In this document: positions 31,916-44,247 of the stretch, piece after piece
Layout of the letters: each line of letters starts with the position of its first letter
How positions within the stretch are numbered: the stretch's first letter is position 1
DNA from: Owenia fusiformis
Lineage: Eukaryota > Annelida > Polychaeta > Sabellida > Oweniidae
Assembly: GCA_903813345.2 (NCBI GenBank)
Contig: CAIIXF020000005.1
Span: 31,993,375 to 32,057,374 of the forward strand
Length of the DNA: 64,000 nt
Reading direction: 5' to 3'
Notes under the pieces: model-generated
Told to the model about the DNA's origin: nothing
Databases searched by the model: none
The model's input: only the letters and a program-made list of their open reading frames with translations
Program-made: the position numbers and the translations under genes

Positions 31916-32734
31916 ATCGCACTTTGAAAAAGTGCTATATTGTCGTCGTCTTGTGCTGTTGGGCGGGCAGGCGTGCGGGCGGGCAGCACATAAACCAAAT
32001 CTTGTCATCAAATTTCCAGGATAACTGCTTACCTGTTCAACTTGAAATTTTTACAGATGCAAGAGCAGACTAGTACCAAGATCTGATTAGGTTAAAGGCA
32101 TGCTTGGTAAACTACGTGGTGGCCATTTTGAATTTTTCAACAAATCTTGTCATCAAAATTCCAGGAAAACCACTTATCCGTTCAACTTGAAATTTTTACA
32201 GATGCAAGAGCAGACTATTGCCAAGATCTGATTGGGTTTTGGGTATGCTGGCAGAATTACATGGTGGCCATTTTGAATTTTTCAATTTGGCGGCCATTTT
32301 GAATTTTTCAACTTGCTCCAAATTGACCAATTTTTTTTTAAAAAAACATCTACAAGTTCTCAGAAGTTCAAATCTGTCCTTAGATTTCAGATTTGACCTT
32401 TCATTCACCTTCAGTGACCTTGAAAAGGTCAAAAAGTTGATTTTCTAAATTGATATTTTGGATTTAAATTTAGGTCAGCTTAATTACAAAACACCTACTG
32501 AGGTCTGAAAAAGTGAAATTTTCAAGGTCGAAGGTCAATCAAATTAGGTCACAAACAATGTTATCTAAATTTTCCCAAAGTTCAAGACTACAAATAAATT
32601 CTTGTCATCAAACCGCTAACCTTGTCAACTTGAAATGTTTACAGAGGCAAGAGCAGACTAGTGCCAAGGTCTGATTAGGTTTTGGCCATGCTGGGTAAAT
32701 TGCATGGTGGCCAGTTTGCTCTTCAAAGTGCGAT
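31916..32734. mobile_element. Inverted-repeat element, ends ATCGCACTTTGA, with internal tandem units
   Basis: ATCGCACTTTGA at 31,916-31,927 and TCAAAGTGCGAT at 32,723-32,734 are perfect inverted ends. Inside are three diverged units with 'cttgtcatcaaaattccagg', 'gatgcaagagcagact' and 'ggtggccattttgaattttt'. No transposase. Confidence 0.78.
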
Positions 32735-32930
32735 ATTTATCACTGTGTGTCTTGTTCTACTTCGTATTAGATCATAAAAAGACTTCCTAAGAATTTCGTG
32801 CAGAAGCACGATTGACATTGTCATTGAAAGAGCTGGTTTTTCTCTGCGAATAAGCAGCTTTTCAGTTCAAAATAGATTGTGTGAAAAACTGAAATTTCTT
32901 GTAAAAATGAACTGCTCCTTCGCATTGACC

Positions 32931-34043
32931 AAATTCACAGGCTGGTGTCGAAAGATTTGTCCGCTGTGACGGAGCATGCTATTTTTCATAAAAAAACATT
33001 AAGAATACTTCACAATTTATTTATTTTTAATTCATATGTTTAGTTTTATCAAAGAAAATTACCTACTCCATGCAATGGATATATCATTTGCGGATAAGCT
33101 TCACTTCTATTTGAAGTTCAGTTACGCTAGGAACAAAAGCTATTGAAACCGGCGCCAGAGTATCAAACTCTATAATGTACCGTTTCTTTTTAACTTTTTA
33201 ATGGCATGATATAGTGACACGATAATATTTACATGTTTTCAGCATAACTCTAAATGTATTAATGATATCTGGATGTATTTGGTCTTTTTAATTTTTTTAT
33301 AAGAAATAATGTTTAGATTTTTTGTCCATTGTGATGGAACAGTTTCTCAGTTCGTATTTGCAACTGCTCCGTCACATCAGATAAAAAATTAAACATTGTT
33401 TTTATAAAAGAAATTAAAAAGACCCAATACATCAATTATTTTATCAATACCTTCAGAGTTATGCTGAAAACATATGTAAATATTATTGGGTCACTATGTC
33501 AAGAAGTCTTTTTAAGTTGTTTTTTTAAGTTCGTAAGCTTACAAAATCACCTACATCTTGCTACTGCACACTCTACATACACACTGGCTTACATCTCATT
33601 CTTAGTTTACACTTAGTCATGTCTCTACCTTTTACCTTGCTAAATATTATTAACTAGTACAGTATGCCACAATTCCAGTACAAAGTTAATTACCTAATAA
33701 GTAAGTAATAAACAAGACTCAAGAATATGTTATAATTAGCATAATAGAATACATATCATGACACACTATATCGTGCCATTACAAAGTTAAAAAGAAATGG
33801 TACATTTTAGAGTTCGATACTCTTGTGCCATTTTCAATAGCTTTTACTCCTAGCGTTATGGGACTTCAAATAGAAGTGAAGGTTACCCAGAATGATATAT
33901 CCATTGCATGGTGTCAGTAATTTTCTTTGATATAATGAAACATATGAGTTAGAAAATAAATTGTGTGGTTTTCTTAGTGTTTTTATGAAAAATAACATGC
34001 TCCGTCACAGTGGACAAATCTTTCGATACCAGCCTGTGAAATT
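32931..34043. repeat. Long foldback (inverted repeat) at the duplication junction
   Basis: The left arm begins 'attcacaggctggtgtcgaa' and the right arm ends 'cgataccagcctgtgaaat'. The arms meet near 33,355 ('caactgctccgtcacat' against 'attgtgatggaacagtttc'). The right arm has an extra block of about 260 bases (about 33,500-33,760). The right arm's last part also forms bases 1-72 of the window, so the whole foldback probably precedes copy 1 as well. Confidence 0.82.
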
Positions 34044-34252
34044 AGGTGATGACATCCCATGGATGTCGAAATATTTGTAAGCAATGCGCAGTGTCTTATG
34101 ACACTTTTTCTCGAAGGTGTTCATAACAGCCATTTTTTCATTTTTTACTGTCTTGAAGAATAGTGGAGCGATTTGTTTATATTGGATATGCAAATATTTA
34201 TAAGCAATATACACAGTCTTATGGCACTTTTATAGTTATTCTTATCTTGAAG

Positions 34253-34408
34253 GGCCAGGCCTTGCATTTATAAAGTATCTTTGTTTTGTAGGGCCAGGCC
34301 TTGCATTTATAGTGCATCTTTGTCTTGTAGGATCAGGCCTTGCATTTATAGTTTATATTTGTCTTTTAGGGCCAGGCCTTGCATTTATAGTGTACCCATT
34401 TGCTGTGA
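34253..34408 (+). repeat. 39-bp splice-acceptor tandem repeat, copy 2
   Basis: The same four units as in copy 1, starting at 34,253, 34,292, 34,331 and 34,370, so the amplification came before the duplication. Confidence 0.85.
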
Positions 34409-37400
34409 CAATGATGCCAGTGTCTCCCCTTTGGGCCATCCTGTTTTTCTTTATGCTCATAACACTTGGACTTGATAGCCAGGTCAGTAGCGTGCTACAC
34501 TTCAACAGAGATCAACCATACATGAACTCTAAAAGAATTTTTTCATCTTTTGCACAGAAAATTAGTCAGAAAATAGTGACACAATTTTTTGAAGCTATAA
34601 GTAGCTAGTAGTTATCTCACATTTGAAATCCCAGTAGTTATTGATGAGTGATTATATTACACAATCCTAATCTTCCGGGTACATTCCTCAAAAATGATAT
34701 TTGAATAAAATAGTTGACCTAATGACCTTTGTTGGTGATTAGCCTCTGAGCATCTGTAACAAATAGTTACACTTACATTAGTATGTCAAGTGAATGCTTG
34801 TTTCTTCTTTTCTAGTTTGCCATGTTGGAAACAGTCATGACGTCTATAATGGACCAATTTCTACATGTTCGGAAAAAGAAGACATTCATAATTCTCTTCA
34901 TGTCCATTTTGTTCTTCCTTTGTGGTTTGACACTGACCTGTAGGGTAAGTATGTAAAAGGTCAAGGTCATGTAATTTTGATGACCTGGGAATGACATCAC
35001 AATATTGATCCCTGAATCCAGGCATACAGCCATGTGGTAGATTAGGAGAGTGCAAGAGTGCAGTTATTCACCAAAAGTGTTCATTGTTGTCTTTTGTGAA
35101 CAGAAAATGAAACAATATGACTTGTTAGTGTTTGACCTTTGTGGGATTTATATTAATGTATAAGTTGCTGTTGAAATAGAATATAACTTTCAAAGCAAGC
35201 TATCTCTCTATTCCATAATGCATAAATATGAATTAATAATATCGTTTTATGAAAAACTTGTGTAATGTTGATTGAATGTAGGTAATGTTCATAGAATATT
35301 TTCCCATTGCAGGGAGGGGCCTACATGTTACAGTTAATGGACACTTATTGTGGAGGATGGGCCATTCTCATAATAGGAATTGTTGAGAGCATATCTATAG
35401 CTTGGATTTATGGTAATTTGTACATCGATTATATTTTATTTGGTCTATTTGGGACTTGATTAATGTGAACAGTCTAATCAATTTATGTATGTATCTTCTC
35501 ACTTCAATAGATTTAACTAATGCACATAATCATACTCATACACACAAGCAATGTTGACTTCCCAGGGTAGACCACATCTACAGTATGTACAATATTGTCA
35601 AATTTTCAATATTTTATTTATATTATCAATGCAGCGGTATGCATCTTGCCAGTTTTAACATAATTTGCACTCTTTGACTGTTCATTTCTGATTCATCATT
35701 AAAGGTGCAACAAGTAGTGCAGAGGGGCCATTCAACGATCATGGACCAGTGTCAAAATATATTTAAGTTTGGATATTTCATCAAGACTAACATCTATTTT
35801 TATTTTCTACAAAGAAACCCCCTAGATAATCATTATTTCAGCTTATATTCCTCTTGAAACATGGTGGATCTTAAAAATATAAAAGTGGACGTCCCCTTTG
35901 TGAAGCTTTGAACTGAATTTACACTTTTTAATGCCGACAATGATAGTTTATCCATACATTTTAAGAAAATAGGTATGTCAAAGAAGATGTTAACCAACTG
36001 TTGCCTTTTAATGAATGACATTGCATTGATGACTGGAAAAAAACCTTCTATTTGGTGGCGAATATGCTGGCAAGGCCTGACTCCATTCCTCATCATTGTA
36101 AGTACATTCTCAAATCCCTGTAATGATGTGTTTGAATGATAGTATATCATTCTTTTTCAATAGTGAATTTAGTATTCCACATCATATATTTTGTAAGACT
36201 ATTATTTGTCTATATTTGTTTAGTAATGGCTTGTTCATGGTATTGACTATAGTTGTTGCTAAATTGTGAAGATTGGTCAAAATAGGCTAGTTGTTCTACT
36301 CAGATTACATACATTCCCATGTCACCAAGACAACTGGGGACATATTGATATAGTCTCCAACTTTTTTTGTGGATGGTGTTTGGTGTTTGGCGGTTGGTCA
36401 TTGGTTTATGTAACGGATGGCATATTAATGCCATGTTTTTGTATTATTTTCAGTTCATTCTATTTTCAGTTCATTCTATTATTTACGTGGATAGACTACT
36501 CCCCAGCTAGGTTTGGCGACTATTCCTTCCCTGAATGGGCAGATGGCTTGGGCTGGTGCATGAGCTTTACTTCTGTTATATTCATACCAATCATGGCTGT
36601 CTATAAGCTTTCCAAGGAGGAAGGGTCATTCTTAGATGTATGTATCAAATTTGGAGATTCTGTCTGATCATGGGTTTCATTTTTTTTCATTTTTCTGGTT
36701 AAGTTTGGGTCATGAATCATTTACTTCACTTACAGACTTTCTATAAACTTGGAAACGCCTGCATGCATTTATTTTCCACAACAGGGCCTAAGTGCCAGGG
36801 AAATTGAGAATAATGTCAGGGAAATGTACGAAACTTAACTTTGTAATTTGTATCAGGATTGAAATGTACTTTTGACATTTTGAAGTTTGAGCATATATTT
36901 TTCGAATGACTCAAAGTTACAAATTGTTTCATGATAGCATCTACGCCGAGTTACGACACCATCAATTGAGTGGGGCCCAGCACTAGTGAAACATCGGAGA
37001 TTGGTGAATTATGTTAATGGCATTTGGACTGACCCTAAAGCTGCACTGGGTGTTGTAAACCCAGCTATGTCATATAGCAGTATGAATGGAAGCTCTGTCA
37101 AGGTAGGTAGATCTGCTACTATGTGTAATAAGTATTACAGAAATACACAATTTTATACTATGAAGTGCGGTATGGTAGAAAACAGACAAATTGTTTGTGG
37201 TTGAGTGCAGTGTAATCCTGGAAAATGCATAAAAATTGAGGTTGGAGGGTATGTTTTATCCGTTTCCATGTGACATGAACTTTTTATAACACAGTAAGTT
37301 ACCCGATACCAATATATCCTAGTAATTTGAAAACATTCTGCTGAGTATTTAATAAGTTCTAGCCCAGTTTCATAGTAGGGGTTTAAATTATAGTCCAGAA

Positions 37401-37837
37401 GGGAATAAATGGCCATAAAATTTCAAAGCTGAAAATCTTAGCTCCAATAATTCATATAATTATGCAAAATCATGCAAGTAAAATGAAAGATTATGTCCCA
37501 TGAATTTCCTCTGAGTGCATGTTCATATCCTCATTCTGAATGTATTAATCGGCTTACTCGTTATAAAACAATCCATTGGGGTGTCTTTATTGCTGTTATG
37601 CAAATAACTTCACGAGATTTCATTAAAAATCAAAAAATTGAATGATGAAATTACTTTCTGTTTCAGGTGAGCTACAATGGTATGCCAATAAGCCTGACCC
37701 CTGGCTATTCTACCCCTGGGTACTCCACCCCTGGTGGTGAAAGTATAGATCGGAGGAGAACTCCAGGATCTCAAGCTACAGGAACATCGTACATCTCACA
37801 GGCCAATAATTCAGTGTCATATGAAAGTGTTGTATAA
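34370..37837 (+). CDS. SLC6-family transporter, 3' half, copy 2 (TM11 exon acceptor deleted)
   Basis: Exons: 34370-34482, 34816-34944, 35313-35412, remnant about 36011-36097, 36470-36637, 36938-37102 and 37667-37837 (TAA). TM8 keeps the family Trp (SPLWAIL). The 78-base net deletion at about 36,008 removes the acceptor and the first codons (GADRF) of the TM11 exon, so the standard transcript cannot be spliced here unless another acceptor is used. The exon before the C-tail ends GAT|GTATGT instead of GAG|GTATGT, weakening that donor. The tail exon begins His-Leu-Arg instead of Arg-Leu-Arg. It probably encodes a damaged transporter; the upstream half is not visible in one piece. Confidence 0.8.
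36008..36097 (+). pseudogene. SLC6 TM11 exon lacking its acceptor (copy 2)
   Basis: 'ctgttgcctt' is joined by three bases to 'atgaatgacattgcattg'. In copy 1 these are separated by 81 bases that include 'atttcag' and the codons for GADRF. The rest of the exon and its donor (ATT|GTAAGT) remain. Confidence 0.85.
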
Positions 37838-38589
37838 ATCAACATGTTGAATAACGGTGAAGAAAATCAAGACTAGAATTGAAATAATAAACAGGCTGTC
37901 TTGACAGGTTTTCCTGATAAAATGTTGATTTTATATAAAGTTGATATCTATCGTGTTTAAACAGATGCTCGGTTGATGCAATCTTTTTAGTTCTTCCAAG
38001 ATAATGTTAGCCTTGCCCAAGTCAGTATTTTTTTACTTATCTGATCTTAATGTCTACACCAACAATCCTGGAAGCATCGGGGAGTTGAATTGAAACAAGG
38101 GGTTAGAAGAAAGATGGGACAGCATGTACATCTGGGACACTGACATGTAGATCTGTAACATTAAACTTGATATTATGTAGATCTGAGACATTAAACTTGA
38201 TATGTAGATCTAAGACATTAAACTTAATATGTAAATCTGTGACATTAAAATTGATACGTACATCTGAGACACAAAACTTTAAACCCATGACATTAAACTC
38301 GACATATAGATCTGTAACATTAAGCCTGATATAACATCTGTACATGTAATTTTAAATTGTATATGTTCATCTGTGATGTGTTACTTGATTTGCAGGTCTG
38401 TGACATTTCACTTCATATTTATTTTATACTTCTACATAATACTTGGTGTGTAGATTTATGACATAGAAACTCACTCAATACATGTCTAATGTAACATTTG
38501 TGAATTCAATAATGGATCTGTGACTTACAAAATGACTCAATATGTGTACATATAGGCCTATTTATGACAATAAACATAATGTGACATTT

Positions 38590-39795
38590 AAGTCCTGCAG
38601 ATCTGTGATCATATGGAATATTTTGAGCAGAATTCAATAGGAGATTATTATGTTTAGTATATATTCATGCAGATCTGTGATTATATGGAATATTTTGAGC
38701 AGAATTCAATCGGAGATTATTATGTGTATTTTGAGCAAAATTCAATTGGGGATTATTATGTGTAGAATATATTCATGCAGATCTGTGATTATATGGAATA
38801 TTTTGAGCAGAATTCAATCGGAGATTATTATGTGTAGTATATATTCATGCAGATCTGTGCATAATTCAATTGGAGATTATTATGTGTAGTATATATTCAT
38901 GCAGATCTGTGATTATATGGAATATTTTGAGCAGGATACAATTGGAGATTATTATGTGTAGTATATATTCATGCAGATCTGTGCAGAATTCAATTTGGAG
39001 ATTATTATGTGTAGTATATATTCATGCAGATCTGTGATTATATGGAATATTTTGAGCAGGATACAATTGGAGATTCTTATGTGTAGTATATATTCATGCA
39101 GATCTGTGCATAATTCAATTGGAGATTATTATGTGTAGTATATATTCATGCAGATCTGTGAGTATATGGAATATTTTGAGCAGGATACAATTGGAGATTA
39201 TTATGTGTAGTATATATTCATGCAGATCTGTGCATAATTCAATTGGAGATTATTATGTGTAGTATATATTCATGCAGATCTGTGAGTATATGGAATATTT
39301 TGAGCAGGATACAATTGGAGATTATTATGTGTAGTATATATTCATGCAGATCTGTGCAGAATTCAATTTGGAGATTATTATGTGTAGTATATATTCATGC
39401 AGATCTGTGATTATATGGAATATTTTGAGCAGAATTCAATTGGAAATTATTATGTGTAGTATATATTCGTGCAGATCTGTGATTATATGGAATATTTTGA
39501 GCAGAATTCAATCGGAGATTATTATGTGTAGTATATATTCATGCAGATCTGTGCATAATTCAATTGGAGATTATTATGTGTAGTATATATTCATGCAGAT
39601 CTGTGAGTATATGGAATATTTTGAGCAGAATTCAATTGGAGATTATTATGTGTAGTATATATTCATGCAGATCTGTGATTATATGGAATATTTTGAGCAG
39701 AAATCAATAGGAGATTATTATGTGTTGTATATATTCATGCAGATCTGTGATTATATGGAATATTGTGAGATTTCAATTGGAGATTATTATGTTTA
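38590..39795. repeat. VNTR of about 72 bp, copy 2 (expanded)
   Basis: About eighteen GCAGATCTGTG units, twice the number in copy 1, made mostly by repeating a long-short unit pair of about 124 bases ('gcataattcaattggagatt' followed by 'agtatatggaatattttgag'). Confidence 0.88.
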
Positions 39796-40734
39796 TATAG
39801 TACGTGTTTTAGTTATTCCAAATGTACTGCAATGATTATTGAGTACAAACACTTGCCAGCTAGTTTGTTTTCTGCAAAGATTTATTTATTCAGTTAGGTT
39901 CCAAGTCATATAGACTAATAAGATGAATTGTGAACTGCAGAAAGACCATTGAATTGAAGAATTTTAGATTCATGAATCTCTACAAGAATACTGTTGTTGT
40001 ATTTATGTTGTTTTGATGCAGTATGACAGGTCCTGCTATACTATAGTAGTTTGTATGGACTACTACAGACCTATTCATGATATTCCATATTTATTGGCTG
40101 GATTTACCTGGCCCTACTTTGATATTGTTTTTTGTGTTGTATCATTATATAGATGTTTTGTTAGATAACTTAAGGGGCTAAGAGTATATGGGTAAACACA
40201 GAAAATTTTGTCTTTTTTGTTTTAGTTTTTATTCTGTAAGATTTTGAGATGTCAATATTTTAATGTTAACCATTTAACAAACATTTTTATTATCTTAAAT
40301 TAAATTTGTCAATAAAATGCTGTGTAATATTTTAAGTAACCCAAATTATAACTTTTAATCAAATGTTATGGTATAAACCTCCTAATGGGAGTAACTATTA
40401 CTTATTAACAACATTAATTTGTAATTTGAAGATGCATGTACATACAATATTTTTGCATTGATGTACATGAACAAAAAGAAAACTATGAAAATGCTTCAAC
40501 AGTCTAGAGATCATTTTTGGACTTTACATGTATGTATCTTTATTAGAAAATAAGACATTCTCTATTTTCTTTTGATTTCCCATAATGCTTTGCACATCGT
40601 CTGCTAACAACAGGTGACCTTATAGGGACAATTTACTGAGCTTTTTTGTTGGCAGCAAACGATCATGCTATATTTGAAAATGGGTGATAGAAAAATCAAA
40701 ATATGGGTTTACCATACTCAATAACTGTTAACTG
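39796..40734. other. Intergenic, copy 2, no gene seen
   Basis: Matches copy 1 at 5,290-5,668 and 7,737-8,300, joined at about 40,170 where 2.07 kb is missing. Confidence 0.5.
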
Positions 40735-40945
40735 ATACATGTACTTATACTCATCCCATACATGTGCTTATACTCATCCCATACATGTACTTATACTTAT
40801 CCCATACATGTGCTTATACTCATCCCATACATGTACTAATACTCATCCCATACATGTGCTTATATTCATCCCATACATCTGCTTATAGTCATCCCATACA
40901 TGTACTTATAGTCATCCCATACATGTGCTTAAACTCATTCCAAAC
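40735..40945. repeat. Tandem repeat of about 23 bp, copy 2
   Basis: The same 'cccatacatgtgcttatact' units as at 8,300-8,515 with a few base changes. Confidence 0.82.
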
Positions 40946-42134
40946 TTGATGATTCAAAAGGAAACACCTGGCTTTGTATTTGTTTTATAAGCTATGTCAA
41001 TATACATATACATCATATATTTAATACAGATCTCTCTTTTGTGATTACATATATACATATTCCTGATTACAACAAGATAAGATGTATTAGGAACAGACCA
41101 TTTAACCCATCCTCGGAACACAGGCCTCTAGAACCAGTACCTCCTTCTTCTTGGAAGAAGGAAAGAACTTAGTGGATGATGTCTGGAACTCTGCGTTCGG
41201 AGGACAATTTGGCCTTGTTAGGGAGAGCTTAGATAAAGTTTATGTAGGACTTGATATAGCATATTTTATCATTCACTTGTCAACATGTACTTAATGTGCA
41301 CCACCATTCAAAAAAATAACACAACATTGACTCCAAAAGAACATTAAATTAAAAAAGGTCAAATCATGTTCCTTTTATTGAGCTTCTTTCACAATTGACC
41401 AACCAGTGTATTCTCATTTGATTCCTCCCCAAATATAACATCTTTAGGACTATTAAAGGTGCAATTTATGATAAGATAGTTGGATTATTTTTTCATATTT
41501 TTGAGACTTAACTTTTATGAAAAATATTATCAAAAGTTGAAATTTTATTTGTTGTCAAATCACATTCTTAACTTTTATTTTGTTTTCACAACTTTCATCG
41601 CCTTGAAGATGCAAACTTCGCCATCCAGCAAACTCGCAATGATATTTTATGCGAATAAGTGTGATTTTTGTGAATACAAAAAGATTTGAATTGCAACAGA
41701 ATAGAAATATAGATTGAAATACAAATTGCAAATGAGTTGCTTGACCAATAAGGTCTCAGGTTTACAATTATTTCATGTCGAAGACATGCCCACGTTTGAA
41801 TACCTCTGATCCAATCATACAGTGTTGACATTCTGACATTGTGTTTCAGTTTCATTATTTTTTTAGCTTTTCCCCTAATTATACATATAACATAAAGACT
41901 AAATATACCTTTGTTAGCTTATTTTAATTATCATTTATGCATTTTGATTTATATTTTTGGGTTATTTTGAAAATGCACAGGGTTTTCATAATTTCAATTT
42001 ACTGATTGAATAATAGATTAAATGTCCATGTATCCTTTATATGTAACATTAAAACACACTTTAATGTCCTGATTAAATCAAGAAAAAAGAAAGTATGAAT
42101 TCATATGTTACATTATATTTCTGTTTTCTTGCAG
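40946..42134. other. Intergenic, copy 2, no gene seen
   Basis: Equivalent of 8,516-9,753, with a small deletion near 41,242. No supported exon. Confidence 0.45.
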
Positions 42135-42638
42135 GTCGTGTACTTTACAGCCACCTTCCCTTATGTGGTACTATATATCCTACTTATACGTGGGGCGATT
42201 TAGATAATGCGGGACAGGGAATCATATTCTACCTTCAGCCTGACTGGCAGAGCCTAGGAAATGCGAAGGTAAGTAGTCATTTGGGAAAGTTGTCCCAAAC
42301 AGCTTTCATTACAACTCTCATATTATGACTGCATCGTATTATACACTTTATACTTTTTGATCCTAATGAGGACACATATTAAAAGTAATAGAATTATTTT
42401 TTGTGTCATTCCAGTGAGAAACCAAATTGGAAAATCTTAAAAATAGAAGCACGGGACTGATAAAAAAGCATTCAAAAGAGATGTTCAGATAAGATGGTGT
42501 TTTGATATAGAGATTTTACTGTAAACATTACACTCAGTAATATATTGTAATTTTATTTCATCAAGGTATGGAATGATGCTGCACTGCAAATCTTTTCTCT
42601 GTCCAACTGCTGGGTCATAGCCACAATTATTGTCTCAG
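42135..42638 (+). pseudogene. Isolated SLC6 exons (TM5 and TM6 region), copy 2
   Basis: Exons 42135-42268 and 42566-42638 match those at 9,754-10,257. The same base is missing in 'ggggcgatttag', giving the same in-frame TAG. The degenerate end of the second exon is unchanged. Confidence 0.75.
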
Positions 42639-43429
42639 GTATGTAATTGTTGTTTTATTCAATCCAATCTCTGACACTAGAGACACTGCCTGCAAAGTGC
42701 ATTTGCAAGAACACCTTTCACTATTTTCACACATTTTTTTACAAAGCAGCACAACTTATTGCATCTTTTACACCCTAGCCACTCTAAACTATAACTCATA
42801 TCTTTATTATCCCAACAAATGAGGTTTGGAGGGGGATATTGTGAAAACTCATGTGTGTATGTCCAGATGATGAATTGCTATTTTGACAAGAGTGGTGAAT
42901 AAAAAAGTCATTGATTTATTAGTAAAAAAATCAACTTTATTTACGTTAATTTAAGTTGTTTACATTATGTCATATGATATACAGTGTATGGTAAATTGAT
43001 TGGAATTCGACTATTTGAGTTAAGAAAATATGCACACCATGGAATGATGAGAGCAAAACAATATTGTAAAATTGTAACAATTTTTGAGACATCTCTATTT
43101 TTACATTTTTCATAAATATGTAATATAAAATACTATAAACAATGCAAAACAATAATATACTCATTTGAATTTTTATGTGTTAGCATGTGTTACAGTAAAA
43201 GCTGTCTAATCTGAACTCCTTTTGGACCAGCCAAAAGTGCTCGGAGTAGCAGGTGTTCACATTTTAGATTTTTTTCAAATTATAGGTGTTCAGAGTAGAG
43301 AGGTGTTTGAGTAAATAGGTTTCACACTTGTGCTAAAATTAGTATAATTTTTTTCTTGATACTTATTGTATCGTAGACCTCTTACATTCAGTTTGTCAGT
43401 TTGGTGATTGTCTCATTTAATCTGCTTAA
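42639..43429. other. Intergenic between convergent genes, copy 2
   Basis: Equivalent of 10,258-11,052; nothing supported beyond the worn repeat at about 43,195-43,330. Confidence 0.4.
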
Positions 43430-44247
43430 CTAGGGGGTAATTTCAAACCCAATTGAATAAATCCGACATTGTTGTTCATTCAGTTCAACCCAGCCACCAA
43501 CTTTAATGTTGTCTGGTTCAGTATGGCTTTGCCACACCATGCCATCTAGTACACCAGGAGTTCCAGTTCTGCACATCTTATATGTGATACCAGCGGGGCT
43601 GTCAGCGTAGAAGAAACCAACTTTGTCATAAGGTTGAACCTGGAACCAAAATTTAAATGTTACATAATATTAAAGCCCACTCTACAAGTATATACCCCTG
43701 GTCACTTTAAAAAGCATGTGAAACTATATCTAATATAAAACGTTGACATAAAAATCAACTTTTGTTATGTAACAAACATTCATAACATTGAATTACCTGA
43801 ATTCTCTTTTCAGCTTCTATATGAAATGTGTTTATTCTTCTCGGATGTATTAACACTTCATTTGATCCCACTAAAGTGAAATTTAATGACAACTCATTTC
43901 GACGCCATATTTGCATGTGAACCGTTGTGTACACCTCGGAGTAAATAACCCATTTGGAGATTCCCCCTCCTCTTGTAATGCGTAGAGTGTTCATGTCAAT
44001 CACAGTCAGCCAGTTTGGACCATCAACAGTGCCGTAATTCATCATCCGATTTTCTTGGTAAATTGGTACAGTTGATGATGCTTTAAGAAATGGAAGATTA
44101 ACAAACTGCATTACATACACAGTATCCAAAATTCATTATTACAGTAAAAAACTGTCTTGTTAGCACTATGTATAAAATGTTGGTTTTGAATAATTTTGCT
44201 GACTTAAAACAACTTACCTTCACACTTAGGGACGTTTGAAGAACAGT
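43430..44247 (-). CDS. Linker and C-terminal beta-rich module, copy 2
   Basis: Exons 44218-44247, 43797-44080 and 43430-43639. The first large exon is identical in protein to copy 1; the last has only a few changes. Confidence 0.72.

Larger units (their letters stand above)
1..33971. repeat. Duplication unit, copy 1 (about 34 kb, left edge outside window)
   Basis: Bases 1 to about 24,022 are repeated in direct orientation from 33,972 to 64,000 at very high similarity, with the same exon order, introns and most repeats. The offset starts at 33,971 and drifts through insertions and deletions. Copy 1 alone shows the sequence from about 24,023 to 32,930 because the matching part of copy 2 lies beyond the window. 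Copy-specific events include a 2.07-kb segment (about 5,669-7,736) and small inverted-repeat elements near 18,529-19,412 and 23,341-23,813 that copy 2 lacks. Confidence 0.93.
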
